NCBI GenBank assembly: GCA_947475445.1
Contig: CANJLC010000003.1
Span: 158,574 to 222,573 of the forward strand
Source of the DNA: Alphaproteobacteria bacterium
Lineage (GTDB): Bacteria; Pseudomonadota; Alphaproteobacteria; Micropepsales; Micropepsaceae
Length of the DNA stretch: 64,000 bases
Direction of reading: 5' to 3'
Shown piece after piece: positions 44,471-51,850 of the stretch. A program made the position numbers and the translations under genes. Numbering within the stretch: the stretch's first letter is position 1; each line of letters starts with the position of its first letter. The notes under the pieces were generated by a model, which saw nothing but the letters and a program-made list of their open reading frames with translations, was not told the origin of the DNA and did not search any database.

Positions 44471-45764
44471 GCCGGAAGGCGCCATCCCATTCAGGCCCCG
44501 GCGGGTTCGTCTCGAAATAACCGATGCGCGCCAGATGCAGGTCGTACAGCCGCTGGCTGGCGCCTGACAATTTGCGGCACTGGCTGATCAGGGCGCGCGC
44601 CTTGCTCCATTGCTGGCGGCGCAGCGACGCGAAAATATGATCATGAAAAGTGATCAAGGCGCGGAATTTGGGCGAGGCCTTGACCACCGGATTGCCCAGC
44701 AGCGCATAAAGGCGGACCGGCGCATCGCCCGACCTGGACGCTATATAATCCACTTCCAGGAAAGCAAAGCCGCGCTGGGCCGCTTCCTGGGTTTCCTGCG
44801 CGACAATCACAGCCGGTCCATATTGTGACGACAGCGCCTGGATCTGCCCCGCCAGCTGCACCACCGGGCCATTGACGCTGTAGCCAAGCCGGCCCGCGCC
44901 GCCAAAGCCGCCCGCGATCACCGACCCGGTGGCGACGCCAATGCCGATTTCCAGCACCGGCAATGCGCCGCGATGATCCAGCGCAATCTGCTCGGCGACA
45001 CGCGAGGCCATGACGGACATGGTGTTCGCCGCCTCACAGGCATGCAGCGCATGTTCGCTGTCTTCCAGCGGCGCGTTCCAGAAGGCGGCGAAGCCGTCGG
45101 CGGTAAGCCGGTCAATGGTGCCGCCATGCGCCAGCGCCTGGTCCAGCAGCGGCGTCAGCACCTGCTGCATGATCTGGGTGAAAGCCTTTGGCTTGTCGTG
45201 CAGGACGGTGGCCAGCTGCGAAAGGCCCCGCACGCCGCACACCAGGTAGCTGACGTTGCGGGTTTCGCCGTCAACCGAAAGAAGATCGGGGCGGCGGGCG
45301 ATTTTTTCCACACTGCCGGGAGGAAGCGAATCCGAAAAGGCCCAGCGCAGCCGGGCGCGCTCCTGCGCGATTTCCCGCCAGCGCATCAACAGGCAGGCCG
45401 CAAACACCAGCACCAGCACCAGCGAGGGCGTGGCGGCGTCGATCAGCCAGTGATGCTGGCCATAGGCAAACCAAGATGCGTAAAAACCAAGGACAACAGC
45501 CAACGCCACGAACAGCCCGGCCCAGTGGCTGCGCAGTTTCGTCATCAGGGCAATCGCGATGCCCCCGCCAAGAAGCAGGGCGCCAAGTTCCCCCGGCAGC
45601 GCCAGGGCGGGGCGCACCGCTCCGCCGGCCAGATGGGCCTGGTAGACATCAAACAGGGCGCCGCGCAGATGGTCTGCCACCGGACCAAATGGCAGCGCCG
45701 CCGCCCCAAGCCCGAGCAGCAATAGCGGCGGCGTCACGGCTGGGTATGGCTTGGAAAAACTCAT
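44457..45764 (-). CDS. Membrane-bound class III cyclase homologue, probably catalytically inactive
   Basis: About 435 residues. Several hydrophobic segments occupy residues 10-127, a short coiled link follows, and a class III nucleotide cyclase domain spans about 165-340. Key residues are lost. The first metal Asp of the F-x-D-I-R-G motif is Gly at 177 (LVCGVRG); the second, Asp 223 in TADGF, is kept. The transition-state Asn and Arg of VNLAARL are both Gln (303 and 307, VVQLAGQ). The substrate-reading Asp of Y-T-x-x-G-D also differs (YSVNGP). The fold is kept, so it may bind a ligand or a partner instead. A start at 45821 is possible. Confidence 0.75.
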   Translation of the reverse strand: MSFSKPYPAVTPPLLLLGLGAAALPFGPVADHLRGALFDVYQAHLAGGAVRPALALPGELGALLLGGGIAIALMTKLRSHWAGLFVALAVVLGFYASWFAYGQHHWLIDAATPSLVLVLVFAACLLMRWREIAQERARLRWAFSDSLPPGSVEKIARRPDLLSVDGETRNVSYLVCGVRGLSQLATVLHDKPKAFTQIMQQVLTPLLDQALAHGGTIDRLTADGFAAFWNAPLEDSEHALHACEAANTMSVMASRVAEQIALDHRGALPVLEIGIGVATGSVIAGGFGGAGRLGYSVNGPVVQLAGQIQALSSQYGPAVIVAQETQEAAQRGFAFLEVDYIASRSGDAPVRLYALLGNPVVKASPKFRALITFHDHIFASLRRQQWSKARALISQCRKLSGASQRLYDLHLARIGYFETNPPGPEWDGAFRPILK

Positions 45765-45834
45765 GCCGCTCCGGCGATTCGTGGCCCGGGCAGAGTCTAG
45801 GCGGCGCGCGCACTTCGCCAAAGGGCGATTTTGC

Positions 45835-46272
45835 TTACTTGGTCACCCGCAGGGCGACCTGGGCCAAAAGCACCTTGGCGCCCTTTTTCTTCAGGGCGCG
45901 GTCGGTGACGCCCTGCAGCCGGCCGGCAATGACGCCGACATCGGGCTGGGCATCGGTGCGCACGGAGGTGGAGGTAAAGGCCATCAGGTTGCGCACATAG
46001 GCGTCGCGCAGCACCGGCAGGGAGCGGGTGACTTCCGCGCGCAATTCTTCATTGGGAACATCCAGGCCCACGCCCACCATCAACATGCCGCCAGCGCGGT
46101 TGTCCGCCACGATGGTGGTGTAGATGGGCTCGAGCATCATGTAGCTCTCGGACTGGGTGACCTTGTGCTCGGGCTTTTTCTGCTCCTTGGCGGGAGCCTC
46201 TGCGGCAATGGCAGGCGCCGCCGCCACAAAGGCGGCCAGCAAGCCAATTCTCAGGCAGGTCGAAGCGCGCAT
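45835..46272 (-). CDS. FliL-like exported protein
   Basis: A 145-residue protein with a signal peptide (LRIGLLAAFVAAAPAIAAE, cleavage near AIA) instead of the single membrane anchor of true FliL. A short Lys/Glu linker follows, then YMMLEPIYTTIVADNRAGGMLMVGVGLDVPNEELRAEV and LPVLRDAYVRNLMAF, which fit the FliL C-terminal pattern (x-L-E/D-P, an edge strand, then LPxxRDxxxxxLss). FliL links to the flagellar stator, but no flagellar genes are in the window. It lies upstream of the cyclase-like gene in the same direction, 70 bases away. The family call is moderate. Confidence 0.6.
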   Translation of the reverse strand: MRASTCLRIGLLAAFVAAAPAIAAEAPAKEQKKPEHKVTQSESYMMLEPIYTTIVADNRAGGMLMVGVGLDVPNEELRAEVTRSLPVLRDAYVRNLMAFTSTSVRTDAQPDVGVIAGRLQGVTDRALKKKGAKVLLAQVALRVTK

Positions 46273-46327
46273 GATCCCAGCTAAGCCCCGGAATGGTAAA
46301 CGAAATCTTACTGTGGGGCGGACCAGC

Positions 46328-46482
46328 AAAAGGTCCGGCTGACCTTTTGCCCGCCGAACGCCGCAGCAAACCGCAGGTTTGCGTGGCCGGGGGTTGTTCA
46401 GGGGGTGTCCGGTTCGGGTTGCCATCCTGGAAGGATGGTGGAGCTGAGCGGAATCGAACCGCTGGCCTCCTCATTGCGAACG
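46328..46482 (-). repeat. Tandem unit A: copy of tRNA-Ala 3' part, trailer and hairpin
   Basis: The unit aligns with 46497-46648. In minus-strand order it holds the 3' 47 bases of tRNA-Ala, a hairpin CCATCC/GGATGG overlapping the CCA end, a trailer with the stem GCAAACC/GGTTTGC (46366-46382), and the terminator-like stem AAAAGGTC/GACCTTTT (46328-46348). It is about 155 bases long and lies 14 bases from unit B. Confidence 0.85.
46436..46482 (-). pseudogene. Truncated tRNA-Ala (3' 47 bases, with anticodon loop)
   Basis: Identical to the last 47 bases of the tRNA-Ala at 46602-46677, from the 5' side of the anticodon loop to CCA. The D arm and acceptor 5' strand are missing, so no tRNA can fold. 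It belongs to a tandem duplication that also carries the downstream trailer. Confidence 0.9.
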
Positions 46483-46496
46483 GTGAGGCCAACTTC

Positions 46497-46648
46497 AAAA
46501 GGTCCAGTGGACCTTTTGGGCCGAACGCCGCAGCAAACCGTAGGTTTGCGAGGCCGGGGCGCTGTTTCAGGGGTGTCCGGTTCGGTACCACCGGGGAAGG
46601 GTGGTGGAGCTGAGCGGAATCGAACCGCTGGCCTCCTCATTGCGAACG
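46497..46648 (-). repeat. Tandem unit B: tRNA-Ala 3' part, trailer and hairpin
   Basis: The counterpart of unit A, ending in the functional tRNA-Ala. The trailer stem GCAAACC/GGTTTGC is at 46533-46549 and the terminator-like stem AAAAGGTCC/GGACCTTTT at 46497-46517. The stem next to the CCA end reads CCACC/GGTGG where unit A has CCATCC/GGATGG; one T-A pair has become C-G, which keeps the pairing. Confidence 0.85.
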
Positions 46649-46677
46649 AGGCGCTCTCCCAACTGAGCTACAGCCCC
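46602..46677 (-). tRNA. tRNA-Ala (anticodon CGC)
   Basis: A 76-base tRNA with encoded CCA. The acceptor GGGGCTG pairs with CAGCTCC and includes the G3-U70 pair that identifies alanine tRNAs. The D arm has AGCTCAGTTGGGAGAG, and the TpsiC loop has GGTTCGATTCC. The anticodon stem CCTCG/TGAGG closes TTCGCAA, so the anticodon is CGC and reads GCG. It is followed downstream by a long trailer and by a partial second copy. Confidence 0.95.
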
Positions 46678-46812
46678 GAACCGGTCCCAAGCCGGCGAAA
46701 CCCGGCAAGGGCGAGGGTTTTAGAAAGCCCGCCCTGTCCGGTCAAGCTGCTGTTCCTCCTGCCTCGATTCCGGGCGCTTGCGTGCCCATGAACGGGCTGG
46801 CAAAACGAAGAA

Positions 46813-47115
46813 ATGGGCTACCACGGAAATCCGATTATCGATCTGATCGCAATCGTCCTGAACCTTTATTGGTGGGTCGTTATCGCTGCGGTGATTGTCA
46901 GCTGGCTGACGGCTTTCAATGTCATCAATGTGAGCAACAATCTGGTGCGCTCGCTGCTGCGGATTTTATTCGCCCTGACTGAGCCGGTCTTCCGGAAAAT
47001 TCGCAAAGTGATCCCACCAATCGCGGGCCTCGATCTTTCTCCACTGATTGTCCTGGTATTTATTTCCTGGATGCTTTGGAGCGTTCTACCTTGGCTCAGC
47101 GCACGATATTTTTAG
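46813..47115 (+). CDS. YggT family inner-membrane protein
   Basis: A 100-residue protein with two membrane segments (about residues 10-32 and 74-96). LTAFNVINVSNNLVRSLLRILFALTEPVFRKIRKVIPPIAGLDLSPLIVLVFI (about residues 32-84 in fold order) carries the YggT signature EP-x-R-x-x-P-x-x-G-x-D-x-S-P. A single repeat is present, as is usual in alphaproteobacteria. Function is not settled; homologues are linked to osmotic shock or division. folD follows three bases after its stop. Confidence 0.9.
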   Translation: MGYHGNPIIDLIAIVLNLYWWVVIAAVIVSWLTAFNVINVSNNLVRSLLRILFALTEPVFRKIRKVIPPIAGLDLSPLIVLVFISWMLWSVLPWLSARYF

Positions 47116-47118
47116 TCC

Positions 47119-48003
47119 ATGACCGCAACCCTCATTGACGGCAAAGCCAGCGCCGCGAAGCTGCGCGAGAAAATCGCAGCCGAGGCGGCGCGCCTGAAAT
47201 CCGCCCACGGCCTGGTGCCCGGCCTTGCCACCGTGCTGGTGGGCAATGACCCGGCTTCCGAAGTCTATGTCCGCAACAAGGGCAAGACCGCCGAAGCGCT
47301 GGGCTTTAAATCGGTGCATGTCGCGCTGCCCGCGGATACCAGCCAGGAAAATCTGCTGGCCAAGGTGCGTGAACTGAACGCGGATAAATCCGTACACGGA
47401 ATTTTGGTGCAGTTGCCGCTGCCCAAGGGGCTTGATGAAGTGTCGGTGCTCGATACGCTCGATCCCGCCAAGGATGTGGATGCGCTGACCCCCACCAATG
47501 CCGGGCTGCTGCTGTCGGGGCGGGCCAAGCTTGTTTCCTGCACGCCAGCCGGCGTCATGCTGCTGCTGAAGGAATATGTCGGCGACATCGCCGGAAAAGA
47601 CGTGCTGGTGATCGGCCGTTCGCTGCTGTTCGGAAAACCCGCGGCGCAATTGCTGCTGGCCGCCAACGCCACCGTCACCATGGCGCATTCGCGCAGCAAG
47701 GATCTTCCCGCCATCGCGCGCCGCGCCGACATTGTGGTTGCCGCCATCGGCAAGCCGCAAATGGTCAAGGCCGACTGGATCAAGCCCGGCGCGGTGGTGA
47801 TTGACGTGGGCATCAATCGGGTCGATGCCGGTGACGGCAAGACCAGGCTGGTGGGCGATGTCGATTACGAGGCGGCAAAGGAAGTCGCCGGCGCGATCAC
47901 GCCGGTGCCGGGCGGCGTTGGCGCCATGACGATTGTGTGCCTGATGCAAAACACCTTGATCGCCGCCTGCGCGCAGAACAATCTTCCGGCGCCCGCGCTC
48001 TAG
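47119..48003 (+). CDS. folD: FolD, methylene-THF dehydrogenase/cyclohydrolase
   Basis: A 294-residue bifunctional enzyme that oxidises 5,10-methylene-THF to methenyl-THF and opens it to 10-formyl-[25 protein letters not shown] carries the catalytic Tyr and Lys, and [14 protein letters not shown] is a family signature. [24 protein letters not shown] is the NADP loop (usually GRSxxVGxP, here with LFGKP), and [19 protein letters not shown] is the C-terminal signature. It ends four bases into the convergent SCO1 gene. Confidence 0.96.
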   Translation: MTATLIDGKASAAKLREKIAAEAARLKSAHGLVPGLATVLVGNDPASEVYVRNKGKTAEALGFKSVHVALPADTSQENLLAKVRELNADKSVHGILVQLPLPKGLDEVSVLDTLDPAKDVDALTPTNAGLLLSGRAKLVSCTPAGVMLLLKEYVGDIAGKDVLVIGRSLLFGKPAAQLLLAANATVTMAHSRSKDLPAIARRADIVVAAIGKPQMVKADWIKPGAVVIDVGINRVDAGDGKTRLVGDVDYEAAKEVAGAITPVPGGVGAMTIVCLMQNTLIAACAQNNLPAPAL

Positions 48004-48605
48004 ATTTTTGCCTTCAAATCTTTCGCCAGCGCGTCAGCGGGAATCAGTTCGCTGTAAAACGTCACGATCCTGCCGTCCGGTCCCATCAGGTACAGCACGC
48101 TGGAATGATCCATGCCATAGCCGGATTTTTTTTCGTCCAGCGGCATCTTTTTGGCATAGACGCGATAGAGCTTTTCCACTTTCGCAATGTCGGAAACGCT
48201 GCCGGTCAGCCCGACAAAGCGCGGTCCGAACGCCGCCATGTAATTTTTCAGGATGGCGGGTGTGTCGCGCTCCGGGTCGATGGTGATGAAAATGGGAACA
48301 ATGCGCGCACCCTGCGCGCCCATTTTGTCCAGCGCGTCGGCCATCACGCTCAAGGTGGTGGGGCAGACATCGGGGCAGAAGCTGTAGCCGAAATAGATCA
48401 GCTGGAACTTGCCGCGAAAGTCGGCGCTGGATTTGCGCCGCCCGTCCTGATCGATGAGGACGTAAGGACCGCCGATGGCAACCTGGCCGGTGGTGACGCT
48501 GCGGCCCAGCCCCGGCACGGTTTCGCTTTCATGCCACAGCAGGCCCGCGGCCATGGCGGCGACCAGCAGCATATAAGGAATAAGGGCTTCCTTGGTCTTG
48601 AACAT
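48000..48605 (-). CDS. SCO1/SenC copper chaperone
   Basis: A 201-residue thioredoxin-fold protein with one N-terminal membrane segment ([15 protein letters not shown]). It delivers copper to the CuA site of cytochrome c oxidase on the periplasmic side. The copper ligands are in [15 protein letters not shown] (CxxxC) and the His in [14 protein letters not shown]. The ATG at 48605 starts just before the membrane segment and is preferred over a long upstream extension. It is divergent from regB, whose product senses the respiratory state. Confidence 0.92.
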   Translation of the reverse strand: MFKTKEALIPYMLLVAAMAAGLLWHESETVPGLGRSVTTGQVAIGGPYVLIDQDGRRKSSADFRGKFQLIYFGYSFCPDVCPTTLSVMADALDKMGAQGARIVPIFITIDPERDTPAILKNYMAAFGPRFVGLTGSVSDIAKVEKLYRVYAKKMPLDEKKSGYGMDHSSVLYLMGPDGRIVTFYSELIPADALAKDLKAKI

Positions 48606-48647
48606 GGAGCCATGCTCTAATATCCGGCGAGCAAAGAGGGAAGGGCG

Positions 48648-50033
48648 GTGGCGGCAAAGGAACGCGCAAAGGCGGGAAAACCCCGGCTCTACTATCCCTC
48701 CCCCACCGGGGCTGAACGGGGGCGGGTGCGCCTTCGCACCCTGTCCAATCTGCGCTGGCTCGCCATTGCCGGCCAGTCGGTCGCGCTGTTCCTGGTCTAT
48801 TTCGCGCTCGGCTATCCCCTGCCGCTTACCTATTGCGTGGCGGCCATTGCGGCCAGCGCCATCCTCAATGTCGTGCTTGCGCTGCGCTATCCCGCCAGCC
48901 ATCGCCTGGCCAACCGCGAAGCCTCTTATTACCTGGCCTTCGACGTGGTGCAGCTTGCGGCCCTTCTGTATTTCACCGGCGGCATCTCCAATCCCTTTTC
49001 CCTGATGTTCGTGGCCCCCGTGGTGATCGCGGCCGCCACTCTCAATCTGGGCAACACGGTCGCCCTGGCTTTCATCGCCTTTGTCTCGGTTTCCATCATC
49101 GGCGTGGTGCACCAGCCCTTGCCCTGGCCGCCGGGCGAACCCTTGATGCTGCCCCAGCTTTACCAGGCGGGCATCTGGGCGGCGCTGATCATCGGCATCG
49201 GCTTTACCTCGGTCTATGCCTGGCGCATCGCCTCGGAATCCACGCGCATGTCGGCGGGCCTTGCCGCCACCCAGCTTGCGTTATCGCGTGAGCATCGCAT
49301 GGCCTCCATCGGCGCTCTGGCCACGGCGGCGGCGCATGAGCTGGGCACCCCGCTGGGCACCATCGCCGTGGTGGCGCGCGAGCTGGAGCGCGGCATGAAG
49401 GAAAATTCCCCGGAGATCGAGGATGTGCGGTTGCTGCGCGCCCAGGCGGAACGTTGCCGCGCCATCATCGCCCGCCTCGCCAATCCGGAAGAAGGGCTCT
49501 TGGGCAACACCGCCCGCCTGCCGCTGGGCGCATTGCTGGATGATATCGCCGTGTCCTATCGCGACGACGCCACCAAGATTGTTGTCTCGGCACAGCAGAG
49601 CGGCGGAACCCAGCCCCAGGTCTGGCGCGTGCCGGAACTCCTGCATGGCCTGGGCAACATCATCGAGAATGCCGCCGATTTCGCCAGCAGCAAGGTGGCG
49701 ATCACCGCCGGCTGGGATGCAACCCAGCTGTCGGTGGTGATCGAGGATGACGGCCCGGGTTTCGCGCCCGAGATCTATGAACGCATCGGCGAGCCCTATG
49801 TCACCTCGCGTCCGGGCCATCACGCTTTGGGCGAAACGGAAATGGGACCGCGCGGCTCGCTGGACGAGCATGAAGGCATGGGGCTGGGCTTCTTCATCGC
49901 CAAGGTGCTGCTGGAACAGACCGGCGGCGTGGTTAAGGCCGCCAATCCGCCGGGCGGCGGGGCGCGGGTTTCCATTGCATGGGCGCGCGGCGTGATTGAC
50001 GGCGACGCCCCGCCGGCCACGGCACCGGAATAA
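48648..50033 (+). CDS. regB: RegB/PrrB/ActS redox sensor histidine kinase
   Basis: A 461-residue sensor kinase. Six membrane segments lie within about residues 30-195. The ubiquinone-binding motif GGISNPF is at 111-117. The H box AAAHELGTPLGTIA has the phospho-acceptor His 230. The redox-active Cys of the family is at 270 (AERCRAI). The ATPase domain has IIENAADFA and DDGPGFAPEIYERIGEPY and a final GMGLGFFIAKVLLEQTGG. RegB phosphorylates RegA when the quinone pool is reduced. The start is a GTG at 48648 after GAGGGAAGGG. Confidence 0.95.
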   Translation: MAAKERAKAGKPRLYYPSPTGAERGRVRLRTLSNLRWLAIAGQSVALFLVYFALGYPLPLTYCVAAIAASAILNVVLALRYPASHRLANREASYYLAFDVVQLAALLYFTGGISNPFSLMFVAPVVIAAATLNLGNTVALAFIAFVSVSIIGVVHQPLPWPPGEPLMLPQLYQAGIWAALIIGIGFTSVYAWRIASESTRMSAGLAATQLALSREHRMASIGALATAAAHELGTPLGTIAVVARELERGMKENSPEIEDVRLLRAQAERCRAIIARLANPEEGLLGNTARLPLGALLDDIAVSYRDDATKIVVSAQQSGGTQPQVWRVPELLHGLGNIIENAADFASSKVAITAGWDATQLSVVIEDDGPGFAPEIYERIGEPYVTSRPGHHALGETEMGPRGSLDEHEGMGLGFFIAKVLLEQTGGVVKAANPPGGGARVSIAWARGVIDGDAPPATAPE

Positions 50034-50087
50034 CCCCACATAGAGACTGATTGACGCGCCCCCGCCCCGGGTACTATGTCCCCCGCC

Positions 50088-50139
50088 GAGCGTCGGCCCG
50101 GAAAAGTGCGGCCTCGTGGTTTTCCGTAGGCCGCGCGAC
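50088..50139 (+). repeat. Copy 2 of a 52-base dispersed repeat, between regB and regA
   Basis: Matches the minus strand of 10008-10059 with two C-to-T changes in the first 49 bases. Both changes fall in the inner stem and leave it paired by G-T pairs (GTGG-TTTT-CCGT). The repeat ends 10 bases before the regA start, so it could affect regA translation or readthrough from regB. Confidence 0.85.
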
Positions 50140-50149
50140 AAGGTTGAAT

Positions 50150-50680
50150 ATGAGCGAAGAAAAGACCCTCCTGATCGTGGAAGACGACCGCCCCCTGCGC
50201 GAGCGGTTGGCCCGGGCCATGGAAACGCGCGGCTTCACCGTGGCAATTGCCGAATCGGTGGCCGAGGGCAAAGCCAAAGCCAAGGAAGCCCCGCCCGCCT
50301 ATGCCGTGGTGGACCTCAAGCTGGAAGACGGCAACGGCCTGGACGTGGTCGAAACGCTGCACACCATCCGCCCCGAAAGCCGGGTCGTGGTGCTGACCGG
50401 CTTCGGCAATATCGCCACCGCCGTGGCGGCCGTGAAATATGGCGCGATTGATTATCTGCCCAAGCCGGCCGATGCCGACGATATCCTGGCCGCCCTGATG
50501 GCGATCCCCGGCTCCAAGCCCAAGCCGCCGGAAAATCCCATGTCGGCCGACCGGGTGCGCTGGGAACATATCCAGCGGGTCTATGAACTGTGCGGCCACA
50601 ATGTCTCCGAGACTGCGCGGCGGCTCAATATGCACCGCAGAACGCTGCAAAGAATTCTGGCGAAGCGCAGCCCGCGCTAA
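50150..50680 (+). CDS. regA: RegA/PrrA/ActR response regulator
   Basis: A 176-residue regulator, partner of RegB. The receiver domain has LLIVEDDRPLRERL (acidic pocket), the phospho-acceptor Asp 55 in AVVDLKLEDGNG, VLTGFGN, and the Lys in DYLPKPAD. The C-terminal Fis-like helix-turn-helix is GHNVSETARRLNMHRRTLQRIL. The pair controls respiration, redox balance and carbon/nitrogen use in response to the quinone pool. ATG at 50150 is chosen; the upstream open frame is the repeat. RegB and RegA are 117 bases apart. Confidence 0.96.
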   Translation: MSEEKTLLIVEDDRPLRERLARAMETRGFTVAIAESVAEGKAKAKEAPPAYAVVDLKLEDGNGLDVVETLHTIRPESRVVVLTGFGNIATAVAAVKYGAIDYLPKPADADDILAALMAIPGSKPKPPENPMSADRVRWEHIQRVYELCGHNVSETARRLNMHRRTLQRILAKRSPR

Positions 50681-50694
50681 ACCCCCAAATCTCC

Positions 50695-50747
50695 ATGGCC
50701 GGGTTAAACCCGGCCATCCACTGGATCACCGGCTCAAGGCCGGTGAT
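50695..50747. repeat. Pair of nine-base-stem palindromes (REP-like)
   Basis: ATGGCCGGG-TTAAA-CCCGGCCAT (50695-50717) and ATCACCGGC-TCAAG-GCCGGTGAT (50725-50747) stand seven bases apart between the convergent regA and yjbR-like genes. Both have five-base loops. Similar palindrome families are known in alphaproteobacterial genomes. The first shares its core with 7087-7114. Together they would also serve as terminators for both genes. Confidence 0.75.
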
Positions 50748-50755
50748 GGTGAGTT

Positions 50756-51115
50756 TTATTTTGAGACTTTCTTTTTGACGGTCTTCTTCGCCGCCCACTT
50801 TGGCTTGGCGTCGATTTCCATCAGCCGCGCCGCCACCAGTTCCTTGAGGCTTTTCGCCGTCAGCGTCTTCAGCCGCGCCAGCAGCATCGGCCAGGGCTTG
50901 TAATGGTCGGTGATGTAGAAAAGCCCGGGCTCGGCCTCCAGCATCACGTCGCGCATCTCGATGGTGCCGACACGCAGCGCCACGGCCTCCTCCTTGTCGT
51001 GCACCCGCGCGACAAAGGCGTCACCATAAAAAACCGATGGCTTGCCGAAGTAAGGGCCTTCCGTAGTGCCCTTCACCGCCAACATGAGCTTGCGGGCTTC
51101 AGCCTTGCTCAACAT
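50756..51115 (-). CDS. MmcQ/YjbR-family protein
   Basis: A 119-residue protein of the MmcQ/YjbR family, small proteins that resemble a DNA-binding double-wing fold. KPSVFYGDAFVARVHDKEEAVALRVG and YITDHYKPWPMLLARLKTLTAKSLKELV match the family, including the D-H-Y/W-x-P pattern. The C-terminus is Lys-rich (AKKTVKKKVSK). In Caulobacter MmcB is DNA-damage-linked, and this gene directly follows mmcB, with a 17-base overlap. The role is unproven. Confidence 0.82.
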   Translation of the reverse strand: MLSKAEARKLMLAVKGTTEGPYFGKPSVFYGDAFVARVHDKEEAVALRVGTIEMRDVMLEAEPGLFYITDHYKPWPMLLARLKTLTAKSLKELVAARLMEIDAKPKWAAKKTVKKKVSK

Positions 51116-51572
51116 CAGGGATCACCCGGTTTGGAGTGGCGCTCTGCGCGATGGTTTCCAGCAGCGCGCTTAATCGTTCAGCAGCGACTTTTGCAAAGCT
51201 GACGGTGACGGATTTGCGGCGGCTGGCATGCAGGCTTTGCGCCTCAGCCTGCTTGATGATGGCGCCGCCATAACGGTCGGCCACGATCACCCCGGTTTCC
51301 GCCGGAACATGCTCATGCGGAAAATCCGGCGGGATGGCGAAATAGAACAGGTCGCAATAATCCAGATATTCCGGCCATTTGCCGTCGCCGCGCAGATCGG
51401 CCAGCGCAACTTTTATTTCCACGCCCAGCATTTCGCCGCCCGGCCCGATCGCAGCGACATCCAGCCTGCGCCCGTTGGGCAAGGTGAATTCCAGGATGGG
51501 CGAATAGCCTTCCTGGATCAGGAGCTTTGAGACGCCGCGCGCCACCTCGGCGGCGGTGGAGGTGCTGATCAT
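51099..51572 (-). CDS. mmcB: MmcB family DNA-repair-associated protein
   Basis: A 157-residue protein with a PD-(D/E)XK-like nuclease pattern: LEFTLPNGRRLDVAAIGPGGEMLGVEIKVALADLRGDGKWPEYLDYCDLFYFAIP (about residues 29-83) contains the D...E-x-K arrangement. In Caulobacter mmcB is induced by DNA damage, and its loss alters mitomycin C sensitivity. The ATG at 51572 is chosen; an upstream ATG adds nine residues. It lies in a leftward operon after hisB and a small gene, and overlaps the yjbR-like gene. Confidence 0.85.
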   Translation of the reverse strand: MISTSTAAEVARGVSKLLIQEGYSPILEFTLPNGRRLDVAAIGPGGEMLGVEIKVALADLRGDGKWPEYLDYCDLFYFAIPPDFPHEHVPAETGVIVADRYGGAIIKQAEAQSLHASRRKSVTVSFAKVAAERLSALLETIAQSATPNRVIPDVEQG

Positions 51573-51629
51573 GGCCCAACTCGAACATTGGCCGCGCAAA
51601 AGATCAAACGGAATCGGCGCGTGGTTTGT

Positions 51630-51845
51630 TCAGGACCTGCCGGGCAGGGCCTTCAGCCATTCCTGCCAGAAAGGATCGCGCTCATTCTTCTTGCGCGCCT
51701 TGACCTCGAAATCCGGCGTCCACCATGGCGGCGGCGCATCTACCACCATCAGGGCCGGATATTTGTCAGCGATATCGGATTTGCTGGCCGCTTCCAGATA
51801 CAGCCAGACTCCGCCCGGCTCGTAGCAGGCGAGAAATTCCGCCAC
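51630..51845 (-). CDS. Small conserved hypothetical protein downstream of hisB
   Basis: A 71-residue protein with a GTG start six bases after the hisB stop. FLACYEPGGVWLYLEAASKSDI and ADKYPALMVVDAPPPWWTPDFEVKA have the look of a conserved small domain: compact, aromatic and rich in Trp, ending in a basic-aromatic tail. I do not recognise a family. There is no signal peptide or membrane segment. Its place in the operon between hisB and mmcB suggests co-expression, not function. Confidence 0.65.
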   Translation of the reverse strand: MAEFLACYEPGGVWLYLEAASKSDIADKYPALMVVDAPPPWWTPDFEVKARKKNERDPFWQEWLKALPGRS

Positions 51846-51850
51846 CGCGT

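Noticed and set aside
46328..46677. Site-specific integration of a mobile element at tRNA-Ala
   Set aside because: The repeated part includes the trailer and terminator as well as the tRNA 3' end, and only 14 bases separate the units, with no integrase. A tandem duplication explains it better.
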